Position numbers and translations under genes: made by a program. Of a stretch of DNA of 46,828 nucleotides, positions 1-7,462 are shown piece by piece. The DNA comes from Clostridium lacusfryxellense (lineage in GTDB: Bacteria > Bacillota > Clostridia > Clostridiales > Clostridiaceae): the NCBI RefSeq assembly GCF_018861735.1, contig NZ_JAHLEB010000039.1, positions 1-46,828 of the forward strand, given 5' to 3'. Positions within the stretch are counted from its first letter, which is position 1, and every line of letters starts with the position of its first letter. The notes under the pieces were generated by a model. That model was not told the DNA's origin and searched no databases. It saw nothing but the letters and a program-made list of their open reading frames with translations.

Positions 1-1092
1 TCCTTCATATATCTCAGTTATTTTAGCATCTCTCATCATTCTTTCTAATGGATATTCTTTAGTGTAACCATATCCACCGAAAATTTGAACGGCTTTAGTT
101 GTAACTTCCATAGCTGTTTCTGATGCAAATAATTTGGCTCTAGCAGCTTCTACTGTATAAGGCAAACCATTATCTTTATTAAATGCTGCTTTATATATTA
201 AAAGTTTAGAAGCTTCAATTTTAACATCAAGTTCTGCAACCATCCATTGTAAACCTTGGAATGCTGATAATGGTTTTCCGAATTGTTTTCTTTCTTTCAT
301 ATATTTAGTAGCTTCTTCAAGTGCGCCTTCAGCAATTCCTAAAGCTTGAGCTGCTACTCCAATTCTTCCTCCATCAAGAGTTTTCATTGCAATACCAAAA
401 CCTCTTCCTTCTTTACCAAGCATGTTTTCTTTCGGAACTATGCAGTTTTCAAATACAAGTTCTGTAGTTGATGATGCTCTTATTCCTAATTTATCTTCAT
501 GTTTGCCTATTGAGAAACCAGGGAATTCTTTTTCAACTATAAAAGCAGTAATTCCTCTTGTTCCTTGAGTTTTATCAGTCATAGCAAAAACTACAAATGT
601 ATCTGCTACTCCACCATTTGTGATAAATATTTTCGAACCATTTAATATATAATTATCACCATCTAAAGTGGCTGTAGTTTGTTGACCTGAAGCATCTGTT
701 CCTGCATTAGGTTCAGTTAATCCAAAAGCTCCTAATTTAGATCCATTTGCAAGTGGAACTAAGTATTTCATTTTTTGAGCTTCAGTTCCAAAAGCATCTA
801 TTGGACCAGCACATAAAGATGTGTGAGCTGATAGTATAACTCCTGTAGTTGCACATGCTTTTGATAACTCTTCAACAGCAATAATATATGATAAATTATT
901 TCCACCAGCTCCACCGTATTTAGTTGCTATTGGAATACCCATCATATGGTATCTAGCCATTTTTTCTACTGTTTCACTAGGAAATCTTTCAGTTACATCT
1001 ATTTCCGCTGCGATTGGTTTAACTTCATTTAATGCAAATTCACTAACCATCTGTTTTACAAATTCTTGTTCTTTTGTCAATGTAAAATTCAT
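1..1092 (-). CDS. bcd: Butyryl-CoA (short-chain acyl-CoA) dehydrogenase, C-terminus cut by window edge
   Basis: The 364 visible codons run from ATG at 1092 to the left edge; the family is about 379 aa, so roughly 15 residues are missing. The protein is a flavoprotein that reduces crotonyl-CoA to butyryl-CoA, in clostridia usually with EtfAB and by electron bifurcation to ferredoxin. The acyl-CoA dehydrogenase signature GLTEPNAGTDASG lies near residues 124-136, and ITEIYEG at the edge holds the expected catalytic Glu. An AGGAGG-type SD lies 1-12 bases before the ATG. It reads leftward from a sigma-54 promoter at 1167-1182. EtfB/EtfA genes probably follow outside the window, which is inference. 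Confidence 0.93.
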   Translation of the reverse strand, partial: MNFTLTKEQEFVKQMVSEFALNEVKPIAAEIDVTERFPSETVEKMARYHMMGIPIATKYGGAGGNNLSYIIAVEELSKACATTGVILSAHTSLCAGPIDAFGTEAQKMKYLVPLANGSKLGAFGLTEPNAGTDASGQQTTATLDGDNYILNGSKIFITNGGVADTFVVFAMTDKTQGTRGITAFIVEKEFPGFSIGKHEDKLGIRASSTTELVFENCIVPKENMLGKEGRGFGIAMKTLDGGRIGVAAQALGIAEGALEEATKYMKERKQFGKPLSAFQGLQWMVAELDVKIEASKLLIYKAAFNKDNGLPYTVEAARAKLFASETAMEVTTKAVQIFGGYGYTKEYPLERMMRDAKITEIYEG

Positions 1093-1166
1093 TAACTTTC
1101 CTCCTCACTATTATCTAGGTAGATATAAAAAATTATCCAACTATTTTTGTTCTCATAGATATAACA

Positions 1167-1182
1167 AGCAATTATAATGCCA
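1167..1182 (-). promoter_or_regulatory. Sigma-54 (-24/-12) promoter of bcd
   Basis: Read on the minus strand, the site is TGGCATTATAATTGCT: GG and GC separated by exactly 10 bases, matching the consensus TGGCAC-N5-TTGCW except for one base. The predicted start is about 10-12 bases downstream, leaving a leader of about 65 bases before the bcd ATG. The site is nearly identical to the one before thlA (TGGCATATAAATTGCT), and a sigma-54 activator gene lies between the two. Confidence 0.8.
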
Positions 1183-1262
1183 TCTTTATGCTAAAATGCA
1201 TTTTTCATAAAAAAATAAAAATATTTAGAAAATATTAAATCAAAAATATTAAATCGATAATA

Positions 1263-1709
1263 TTACTGAATGGTATATGAATCATTAATAAGAATATTTA
1301 AAGAATTAATATTATTCTTATTTTCGGACAATATAGAATTTAAAAGTAGTGAGCTAGTAGCAGAAATATTGCATGAAAGTAATCTAACAACAGATTCTAT
1401 ACTCATACTTTCACTTTCCAGGGCTTCTTTAAGAAAACTATTATTATCAGTAGTTCCAATATGTTTTATGTTTGATATAGTCTCAGATACTACACCTTCT
1501 ATTCCTATAGTATCTGACGGAGTGCCTCCAAGGTTTTCTATTTCAATAGAAATTTGAGATGCGTGTTGCTTATGAATTTGTTGTATTTTTAGTAACTCGT
1601 TTTTAGAAGTTGTATTATCAGCATGTTCAATTAAAGCATTAAAACTTTTTATAGACATATATTCACTTTCAAGTATAGAATTTAAATTTTCAATATTTCT
1701 ACTATTCAT
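1263..1709 (-). CDS. Ferritin-like four-helix protein (DUF2383-like)
   Basis: This 148-aa protein is predicted to be all helical. It has paired Glu-rich helices (ESEYMSIKSFN near the start, ALESESMSIE in the second half), a QIHKQHASQI stretch and a GGTPSD turn, which resemble ferritin-like DUF2383/PA2169-type proteins that may bind iron or act in stress or spores. The start is placed at ATG 1709, because AAAGGAGT lies 7-14 bases upstream; an upstream in-frame ATG at 1751 lacks such a site. It lies alone between bcd and the divergent activator gene. The specific role is unknown. Confidence 0.6.
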   Translation of the reverse strand: MNSRNIENLNSILESEYMSIKSFNALIEHADNTTSKNELLKIQQIHKQHASQISIEIENLGGTPSDTIGIEGVVSETISNIKHIGTTDNNSFLKEALESESMSIESVVRLLSCNISATSSLLLNSILSENKNNINSLNILINDSYTIQ

Positions 1710-1880
1710 ATTATCAACTCCTTTAATATTTATCTTGCCCAAACGAAACAAATGTTACTTACTTTTTTAGTTAAGTATATTACTATATAATTAAGGAAAC
1801 ATATACATAGATTAATAAATAAAAAAACATACTTGAATATCAATACAACAATATTAAATGTCAATAAAAGTGTAAAAAAT

Positions 1881-1913
1881 AAAGATAGCGAGAAATAAAA
1901 GTTCGCTATCTTT
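1881..1913. other. Strong hairpin upstream of the activator gene
   Basis: The arms AAAGATAGCGA and TCGCTATCTTT are perfect 11-bp complements around an 11-base loop, about 70 bases before the activator ATG. On the plus strand the tail (TTTAATTATATC) is a poor terminator tail; on the minus strand the following run is T-rich. It could be an attenuator or a terminator. Confidence 0.4.
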
Positions 1914-1980
1914 AATTATATCTTGAAAAAAAAAACTATGAACTTTATAATTGAGTTATACGCTTGAGAGAAGGTGACCA

Positions 1981-3690
1981 ATGGGTACAATTAATTACTA
2001 CAATAACCAAATTATTTGCAATATAAATGAAGGTGTTATTGTTATAGATAAAAATGGTATCATAAAAATAATTAATAATGCAGCACAAGAAATGTTAAGG
2101 GTTAATTCGGAAAATATAATTGGAAAATATATTCTAAATGTATTTCCTTATGGGGAATTATTAAGTGTTATGAATAATGGAGAAATACAGTTAGATAAAA
2201 AAGAGGGTGAATTTATTGTTACCCGGAAAGCGATAACTCAAAATGGTGAAGTTATAGGTGCATTTGAAATCTTTAATAGAATAACTCAAAATAATCGAGT
2301 AATAGACCCAAAAGATAAGGATATAGCTTATCAGAATATTTTAAGTACTGTTTTCGATTCATTAAATGAATGCATTGTCGTAGTAGATGGAAATGGTGTA
2401 ATAACTATGATGAGCAATGAATATAAAGAATTACTTAATTGCGAACATCCAGAGGGGAAACATGTAACAGAGATAATTGAAAACACAAAATTACATATAG
2501 TATCAAGAACTGGGGAGAAAGAGTTTGGAGAAATCCAGGAGGTTAATGGTCATAAAATTATTTCTATGAGGATTCCTATAGAAAGTGATGGTAAAGTTGT
2601 TGGAGCCATTGGGAAAGTTATGTTTAAGGATTTAAGCAATTTTAAAATATTAAGTAATAAATTAATGAATTACGAGAAAGATGCTGAAAATCGTAAAAAT
2701 GAATTAAGCACGGAAGGGAAGGCTATATATACTTTTGAGAATATTATTGGAACGAGCGATAAAAGCCTAAAGGTTATGAATCTTGCAAAGAGAGTTGCTA
2801 AGATAGATTCAAATGTATTAATTACTGGTGAGAGTGGAACTGGTAAAGAACTATTTGCTCATTCTATTCACAATGCTAGTGGAAGATGTTTAAAACCATT
2901 TGTAAAAATTAATTGTGGAGCTATTCCAGCAGAGCTTTTTGAGTCGGAAATGTTTGGGTATGAGGAAGGAGCATTTACAGGTGCTAAAAGAACTGGTAAG
3001 AAAGGGAAGTTTGAATATGCAGATGGAGGCACTATTCTTTTAGATGAAATTGGTGATATGCCGATGAATATGCAAGTCAAGCTACTCAGGGTTATTCAAG
3101 AAAAAGAACTTGTTCGGGTTGGTGGAAATAGTGTTATAAAAGTTGATATAAGAATTATTTCTTCAACTAATAGGTCTTTGAAACAGTTAATTAAAGATGG
3201 GAAGTTTAGAGAGGACCTTTATTATAGGTTAGACGTTATGCATTTGAAATTACCTTCATTAAGAGAAAGGTTAGAAGATATTGAAGAACTAGCGAATGAG
3301 CTTAGAAAAAAGATATGTAAAAAATATAATGTTTACTCTGAGGGTATATCTAGTGAAGCAATTGATTGCTTGAAATCTTATAGTTGGCCGGGTAATATAC
3401 GTGAACTTGAAAATGTAGTAGAAAGGGCGATAAATTTGCTTGATGATGTTGTGTATATAATGCCAAAGCATTTGCCAGAAAAGATGATTAATGGTAAAAT
3501 AAAGAAATATTCCTTAGAAAATAATTATTTAAAGGATGTAGTGGAAACCGTTGAAAAAGATCTCATTATGGAATGTATTAAAAAGACTTGTGGTAATAAA
3601 AAAGAAACAGCTAAAATATTAGGGCTTAGTAGAGCTGGGTTATATAAGAAATTAAATCGCTATAATCTAATAAAATCACCTAATCTATAA
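1981..3690 (+). CDS. Sigma-54-dependent transcriptional activator (PAS-PAS-AAA+-Fis HTH)
   Basis: This 569-aa enhancer-binding protein drives open-complex formation by RNA polymerase carrying sigma-54. Two PAS-like domains (about 8-90 and 115-215) precede an AAA+ domain with Walker A GESGTGKE (283-290), the sigma-54-contact loop GAFTGA (330-335) and Walker [11 protein letters not shown] Fis-type HTH ([17 protein letters not shown]) closes the C-terminus. AAGGTGA precedes the ATG. The next gene, thlA, and bcd on the other side both have -24/-12 promoters, and palindromes suited to a dimeric HTH lie just after the stop. The PAS ligand is unknown; no receiver domain is present. Confidence 0.93.
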   Translation: MGTINYYNNQIICNINEGVIVIDKNGIIKIINNAAQEMLRVNSENIIGKYILNVFPYGELLSVMNNGEIQLDKKEGEFIVTRKAITQNGEVIGAFEIFNRITQNNRVIDPKDKDIAYQNILSTVFDSLNECIVVVDGNGVITMMSNEYKELLNCEHPEGKHVTEIIENTKLHIVSRTGEKEFGEIQEVNGHKIISMRIPIESDGKVVGAIGKVMFKDLSNFKILSNKLMNYEKDAENRKNELSTEGKAIYTFENIIGTSDKSLKVMNLAKRVAKIDSNVLITGESGTGKELFAHSIHNASGRCLKPFVKINCGAIPAELFESEMFGYEEGAFTGAKRTGKKGKFEYADGGTILLDEIGDMPMNMQVKLLRVIQEKELVRVGGNSVIKVDIRIISSTNRSLKQLIKDGKFREDLYYRLDVMHLKLPSLRERLEDIEELANELRKKICKKYNVYSEGISSEAIDCLKSYSWPGNIRELENVVERAINLLDDVVYIMPKHLPEKMINGKIKKYSLENNYLKDVVETVEKDLIMECIKKTCGNKKETAKILGLSRAGLYKKLNRYNLIKSPNL

Positions 3691-3697
3691 TAGTATA

Positions 3698-3718
3698 CAT
3701 GTAAACTAAGTATACACA
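3698..3718. promoter_or_regulatory. Imperfect palindrome, candidate activator site (distal)
   Basis: TGTAAACT-A-AGTATACA starts 10 bases after the activator stop. It matches the second palindrome at 3880-3902 over TGTAAACTAAG and differs by one base in the right core arm. It is about 265 bp upstream of the thlA -24 element. Confidence 0.5.
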
Positions 3719-3832
3719 TACTGCTTTTATATAAAAAATGGGACATGTATTTTAAACACAAATTGTAAGAAAAACTAAACGGGTATTCATATCAAAGCGT
3801 TGAAAACACTTTTAGTGATTTATTTAACAAAT

Positions 3833-3850
3833 AGGTTATAATATTAACAA
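3833..3850 (+). promoter_or_regulatory. Possible Rex-like operator with a TATAAT box
   Basis: AGGTTATAATATTAACAA has a perfect right half (TTAACAA) and a 4/7 left half of the Rex consensus TTGTTAA-N4-TTAACAA, and includes TATAAT at 3837-3842. Rex is known to repress thlA in Clostridium acetobutylicum. No good -35 lies 17 bp upstream, so a sigma-A promoter here is uncertain. Confidence 0.3.
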
Positions 3851-3879
3851 GCCTTAAATGTATAACTAGATAGAAAGAT

Positions 3880-3902
3880 AAGTGTAAACTAAGTTTACAC
3901 TT
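3880..3902. promoter_or_regulatory. Perfect 23-bp palindrome, candidate upstream activator sequence
   Basis: The arms AAGTGTAAACT and AGTTTACACTT are exact reverse complements about a single central A. It lies about 70-90 bp upstream of the thlA -24 element, a normal distance for an enhancer site. It shares its core with 3698-3718. Binding by the adjacent activator is inferred from position only. Confidence 0.65.
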
Positions 3903-3970
3903 ATTGATATAAATTATTTTGTAATATTGGGAGCGGTTGGTATAGTGCACTTTAGGGGCTATTTTGAAGT

Positions 3971-3986
3971 TGGCATATAAATTGCT
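3971..3986 (+). promoter_or_regulatory. Sigma-54 (-24/-12) promoter of thlA
   Basis: TGGCATATAAATTGCT has GG and GC separated by 10 bases and the TTGCW -12 box, within one base of consensus. Transcription would start near 3997, about 84 bases before the thlA ATG. Confidence 0.82.
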
Positions 3987-4080
3987 AGTATTGTATATAT
4001 AGGAAAAAATTGAATCAAATGATGAATTCCTATTATATGGTTATATATATTAGAGAAATAAATTAATGGAGGGTTATAAT

Positions 4081-5262
4081 ATGAGAGAAGTAGTAATAGT
4101 AGGAGCAGCAAGAACAGCAATAGGATCTTTTGGTGGAGGATTATCAAAATTATCAGCTGTGGAAATGGGAACTGTTGCAGCTAAGGAAGCTATAAGAAGA
4201 TCAGGTGTTAAACCAGAATTAGTAGAAGAAGCTATTATAGGTAACGTAATACAAGCAGGACTTGGACAAAATGTTTCTAGGCAAATAGCTATAAATGCTG
4301 GATTAGATATTACATCTTCAGCACTTACAATAAATAAGGTTTGTGGTTCAGGACTTAGAGCTGTAAGTTTGGCAGCACAGATTATAATGTGTGGAGATGC
4401 AGAAGTTGTTTTAGCAGGTGGAACTGAAAGCATGAGTAACGCTCCATATGCACTTCCAAACAATAGATGGGGAGCAAGAATGGGAGACGGCAAAGTTGTT
4501 GATACTATGATTAAAGATTCTTTATGGGATGCATTTAATGATTATCATATGGGAGTAACAGCAGAAAATATTGCAGAGCAGTGGAATATAACAAGAGAAG
4601 ATCAAGATCAATTTGCTTTAAAAAGTCAACATAAAGCTGAAGCAGCTATAAAAGGTGGCAAATTTAAAGATGAGATCGTTCCAGTTGTAATTCCTCAAAG
4701 AAAAGGTGACCCAATAACATTTGATCAAGATGAATTTCCGAAATTTGGTTCAACTATAGAAAAATTAAGAAAGTTAAGACCTGCATTTAAAAAAGATGGT
4801 ACTGTAACAGCAGCGAATGCATCAGGAATAAATGATGGTGCAGTTATGTTCGTAGTAATGTCAAGAGCTAAAGCAGATCAACTAGGTCTTAAACCACTAG
4901 TTACAATTAAATCTTATGCATCAGCAGGAGTAGATCCAAAGATAATGGGATATGGTCCAGTTCCAGCAAGTAAAAAAGCATTAGAAAAAGCAGGACTTAC
5001 TGTAGCAGATTTAGACTTAGTAGAAGCTAATGAAGCATTTGCTTCTCAATCATTAGCTGTAGCTAAAGATTTAGGCTTAAATCCAGAAATAGTAAATGTT
5101 AATGGTGGAGCTTTAGCATTAGGTCATCCAGTAGGAGCTTCAGGTGGAAGAATACTTATTTCATTAATATATGAAATGATAAAAAGAGATTCTAAAACAG
5201 GACTTGCTACATTATGTATAGGTGGCGGACAAGGAACTGCGATTATAGTAGAAAGATCATAA
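4081..5262 (+). CDS. thlA: Acetyl-CoA acetyltransferase (thiolase)
   Basis: The 393-aa enzyme condenses two acetyl-CoA to acetoacetyl-CoA, the entry step to butyrate. The catalytic residues sit at the usual places: Cys88 in VCGSGLR, His349 in GHPVGASGG and Cys379 in CIGGGQG. An ATG at 4066 is also in frame, but the SD GGAGGG at 4068-4073 lies 7 bases before ATG 4081, so the later start is chosen. It is a single gene, with a terminator directly behind and a sigma-54 promoter and enhancer-like palindromes in front. Codon use is very regular (GGA, CCA, AGA), as expected of a highly expressed gene. Confidence 0.97.
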   Translation: MREVVIVGAARTAIGSFGGGLSKLSAVEMGTVAAKEAIRRSGVKPELVEEAIIGNVIQAGLGQNVSRQIAINAGLDITSSALTINKVCGSGLRAVSLAAQIIMCGDAEVVLAGGTESMSNAPYALPNNRWGARMGDGKVVDTMIKDSLWDAFNDYHMGVTAENIAEQWNITREDQDQFALKSQHKAEAAIKGGKFKDEIVPVVIPQRKGDPITFDQDEFPKFGSTIEKLRKLRPAFKKDGTVTAANASGINDGAVMFVVMSRAKADQLGLKPLVTIKSYASAGVDPKIMGYGPVPASKKALEKAGLTVADLDLVEANEAFASQSLAVAKDLGLNPEIVNVNGGALALGHPVGASGGRILISLIYEMIKRDSKTGLATLCIGGGQGTAIIVERS

Positions 5263-5295
5263 AAAAAAAACCAGCAAAATATGCTGGTTTTTTTT
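5263..5295 (+). terminator. Intrinsic terminator of thlA
   Basis: The stem CCAGCA/TGCTGG (5271-5286) has a short AT loop, a preceding A-tract and a following run of nine Ts. The A-tract would let it act in both directions. Confidence 0.9.
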
Positions 5296-5449
5296 TAATT
5301 ACAAAAAAATCTGTAATTATTTATAATATATTTTAATATTAATTAGGAAAGAATAATATTTAGAGCGTGGCATAAACTAATAATGAAAAAAATTTAAGGT
5401 GGATTTAATATTAATGTTCCGTAATACTAAAGAATAACTAGTTGTGTTA

Positions 5450-5458
5450 TGGTATAAT
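5450..5458 (+). promoter_or_regulatory. Extended -10 promoter of pssA
   Basis: TG-G-TATAAT is an extended -10 element 23 bases before the pssA ATG; no recognisable -35 lies at 17 bp. The same ATGGTATAATT sequence precedes the response regulator at 44530. Confidence 0.5.
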
Positions 5459-5480
5459 TATAGGGATAGGAGTGATATAG

Positions 5481-5999
5481 ATGGTTAAAATAAAAAATGC
5501 TGTACCAAACATTTTTACATTAAGCAATATGTCTTGTGGAATTTTGTCTATACTTATGAGTTTTGATGGAAATTATAAATTAGCAGCAATGTTTATTCTT
5601 TTAGCAGGAATATTTGATAGATACGATGGGAAAATAGCTAGATTTCTAAACGTAGATGGTGATTTAGGTAAAGAATTAGATTCTTTATGTGATTTAGTAT
5701 CTTTTGGTGTTGCACCTTCAATATTGATATTTACTATTTATAACTTTGCGGGACTTGGTTATTTTGGGTATATGATGGTTTTAGTTTTCCCAGTAGCAGG
5801 AGCATATAGACTTGCAAAATATAATATTTCAGATTTTGATGGAGTTTTTTCAGGAATTCCTATAACAATTACTGGTACTTTTTTAGCGGTATATGCTTTG
5901 TTTATGTTTAATAAAGCTTCCAATTTAGGACCTACAATGTTTTTAATGGTTGTATTATCTTATTTAATGATAAGTAAATTAAGGTTTAAAAAACAATAA
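5481..5999 (+). CDS. pssA: CDP-diacylglycerol--serine O-phosphatidyltransferase
   Basis: This 172-aa membrane enzyme makes phosphatidylserine from CDP-diacylglycerol and L-serine. The complete CDP-alcohol phosphotransferase motif is present: Asp49-Gly50-x2-Ala53-Arg54-x8-Gly63-x3-Asp67-x3-Asp71. Hydrophobic segments surround and follow it (about 4-6 helices). AGGAGTG precedes the ATG by 6 bases. It stands alone; a decarboxylase (psd), often adjacent in clostridia, is not here. Confidence 0.93.
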   Translation: MVKIKNAVPNIFTLSNMSCGILSILMSFDGNYKLAAMFILLAGIFDRYDGKIARFLNVDGDLGKELDSLCDLVSFGVAPSILIFTIYNFAGLGYFGYMMVLVFPVAGAYRLAKYNISDFDGVFSGIPITITGTFLAVYALFMFNKASNLGPTMFLMVVLSYLMISKLRFKKQ

Positions 6000-6056
6000 A
6001 ATATAATTAAAAGTGGAATGTAATTATAATAAAATAATTTAATATGCAATTATAAG

Positions 6057-6090
6057 AGAGACCTTACTTTATAGTGAGGTCTCTAATTTT
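6057..6090. terminator. Bidirectional terminator, pssA / polysaccharide deacetylase
   Basis: AGAGACCTTAC pairs with GTGAGGTCTCT (one G-T pair), followed by TAATTTTTG. It lies between convergent genes and overlaps the last codons of the deacetylase. Confidence 0.8.
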
Positions 6091-6865
6091 TGAATCTATA
6101 ATAATATTCGGGTGTAGATGTGGTAATAGCCTTAAATGTATAACCTAAATCATGATAATATTTTATGATGCCACTAAGTGCTTTTACCGTGGTTTTATTA
6201 TTAGAATTACAATGCATTAGTATTATTGCCTCATTTTTATTTCCTTTTATGGTGTGTGAGTTTTTAATAAGCTCAGAGACGCTTAAATTAGGATTTATAC
6301 CATCACATATATTAACATTCCAATCATACACCTTGTAATTATTTTTATGAATATCAATTAAAGTAAAATCATTTAGGCGTTTAGAACTTCCACCTGGAAA
6401 ACGAATAATTTTGGGGGAAAAGCCAGTGACTTCCTTAACTTTATCGGATGTTTTTTTCATTTCACCAATAAATTCATCACAACTTCTATATATTTTCTTG
6501 AAGTTGTGACTATAGGTGTGAAGACCTATGCTGTGACCTTCAGTGTATATTCTCTTTAAGATATTCTCTCTGCCCTCTATTTCTTTTCCTACAACAAAAA
6601 AAGTAGCTTTTACATTTTCTTTTTTTAATATATCTAGTATGGCTGGTGTAACAACATGCGTTGGACCATCATCAAAAGTTAAATAAGCAAATTTAGAAGT
6701 CGGAATTTCACCAACATCCTTTAATGATGTAGTTATTGGTATAAATACATCATTAATTTTAAGATCATTTATAATGTAATTACTAATTAACAACAAACAA
6801 ATTAATAATATAGAAACAATAGCCGAAATAAAAATAAGTAAAATACTTTGATTTTTATAATTCAT
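6083..6865 (-). CDS. Membrane-anchored polysaccharide deacetylase (NodB / carbohydrate esterase 4)
   Basis: This 260-aa protein has an N-terminal transmembrane anchor (about 8-31) and an outside NodB domain expected to deacetylate peptidoglycan or another N-acetylated glycan. Motif 1 TFDDGP is at 63-68, motif 2 HSIGLHTYSH near 110-119, motif 3 RFPGG and motif 4 YDWNVN follow. Motif 5 reads LMHCN, where LHD/LHS is more common. ATG 6865 is chosen because AAAGGTGA precedes it; an in-frame ATG at 6907 has no clear SD. The target polymer cannot be told from sequence. Confidence 0.88.
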   Translation of the reverse strand: MNYKNQSILLIFISAIVSILLICLLLISNYIINDLKINDVFIPITTSLKDVGEIPTSKFAYLTFDDGPTHVVTPAILDILKKENVKATFFVVGKEIEGRENILKRIYTEGHSIGLHTYSHNFKKIYRSCDEFIGEMKKTSDKVKEVTGFSPKIIRFPGGSSKRLNDFTLIDIHKNNYKVYDWNVNICDGINPNLSVSELIKNSHTIKGNKNEAIILMHCNSNNKTTVKALSGIIKYYHDLGYTFKAITTSTPEYYYRFKN

Positions 6866-7011
6866 ATTATCACTCACCTTTAGTTTTGTCCTTGTTAGTG
6901 TACCCAAAAAAAATAGATTGAAGCAGTAATTTATTGCTGAAAAATTATTGATAAAGTATTCACAACCAAAACTAATGAAAAGACTTGGGTGGGGATATTT
7001 TTTAGTTTTGT

Positions 7012-7050
7012 GACAATTTAATTGTCTATGAAAATTAAAGATCCTATATT
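7012..7050 (+). promoter_or_regulatory. Promoter of the sensory-hydrogenase operon with a dyad on its -35
   Basis: TTGTCT (7022-7027) and TATATT (7045-7050) are 17 bp apart. A perfect dyad GACAAT-TTA-ATTGTC (7012-7026) overlaps the -35, so a repressor could block it. The leader is about 145 bases. Confidence 0.5.
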
Positions 7051-7145
7051 AATTTTATAGTAGTTGGTGTAAAATTTAAATATAAATAAAGATTGTGTAG
7101 CAAAATATAAAAAGAATATAAATGAAGATTTATTGAATTGAATTG

Positions 7146-7192
7146 AAATTTAATTGAAACAAATATTAATTGATACAAATTTTAATTGAAGG
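7146..7192 (+). repeat. Three tandem 15-16 bp repeats before the operon
   Basis: Units AAATTTAATTGAAAC, AAATATTAATTGATAC and AAATTTTAATTGAAGG follow each other without gaps; the last runs into the SD (AAGGGATG). They could be repeated regulator sites in the leader or slippage products. Confidence 0.55.
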
Positions 7193-7201
7193 GATGATAA
7201 T

Positions 7202-7462
7202 ATGATAACAATTAGTGTTTGCGTTGGTAGTGCCTGTCATTTAAAGGGATCTTCTAAAGTAATAGAGGAATTACAAAAGTTGATTGCTAAAAATAAGGCA
7301 TCAATACCAGTTATTGTAGAACTCAAAGGGGCATTTTGTATTGGTAGATGTACAGAGGGAGTTTCTGTAATTGTGGATGATAAAGATTTATTCTCATTAA
7401 ATGAAAATAATGTAGGAGCATTTTTCTATGAAACTATCATGAGAGGTGTGTCAAATGAGTAA
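7202..7462 (+). CDS. Thioredoxin-like 2Fe-2S ferredoxin (NuoE-like)
   Basis: This 86-aa protein has the four cysteines of the thioredoxin-fold 2Fe-2S family: C-x4-C in CVGSACHLKGS and C-x3-C in CIGRC, as at the C-terminal half of NuoE/HydC. It overlaps the following sensory hydrogenase gene by 8 bases, so the two are translationally coupled. It is probably an electron carrier or sensor partner for that hydrogenase; this is inferred from gene order. Confidence 0.85.
   Translation: MITISVCVGSACHLKGSSKVIEELQKLIAKNKASIPVIVELKGAFCIGRCTEGVSVIVDDKDLFSLNENNVGAFFYETIMRGVSNE

Noticed and set aside
1270-1557. Plus-strand open frame over the ferritin-like gene
   Set aside because: No SD and no family-like sequence; it lies entirely antisense to the better-supported minus-strand gene.
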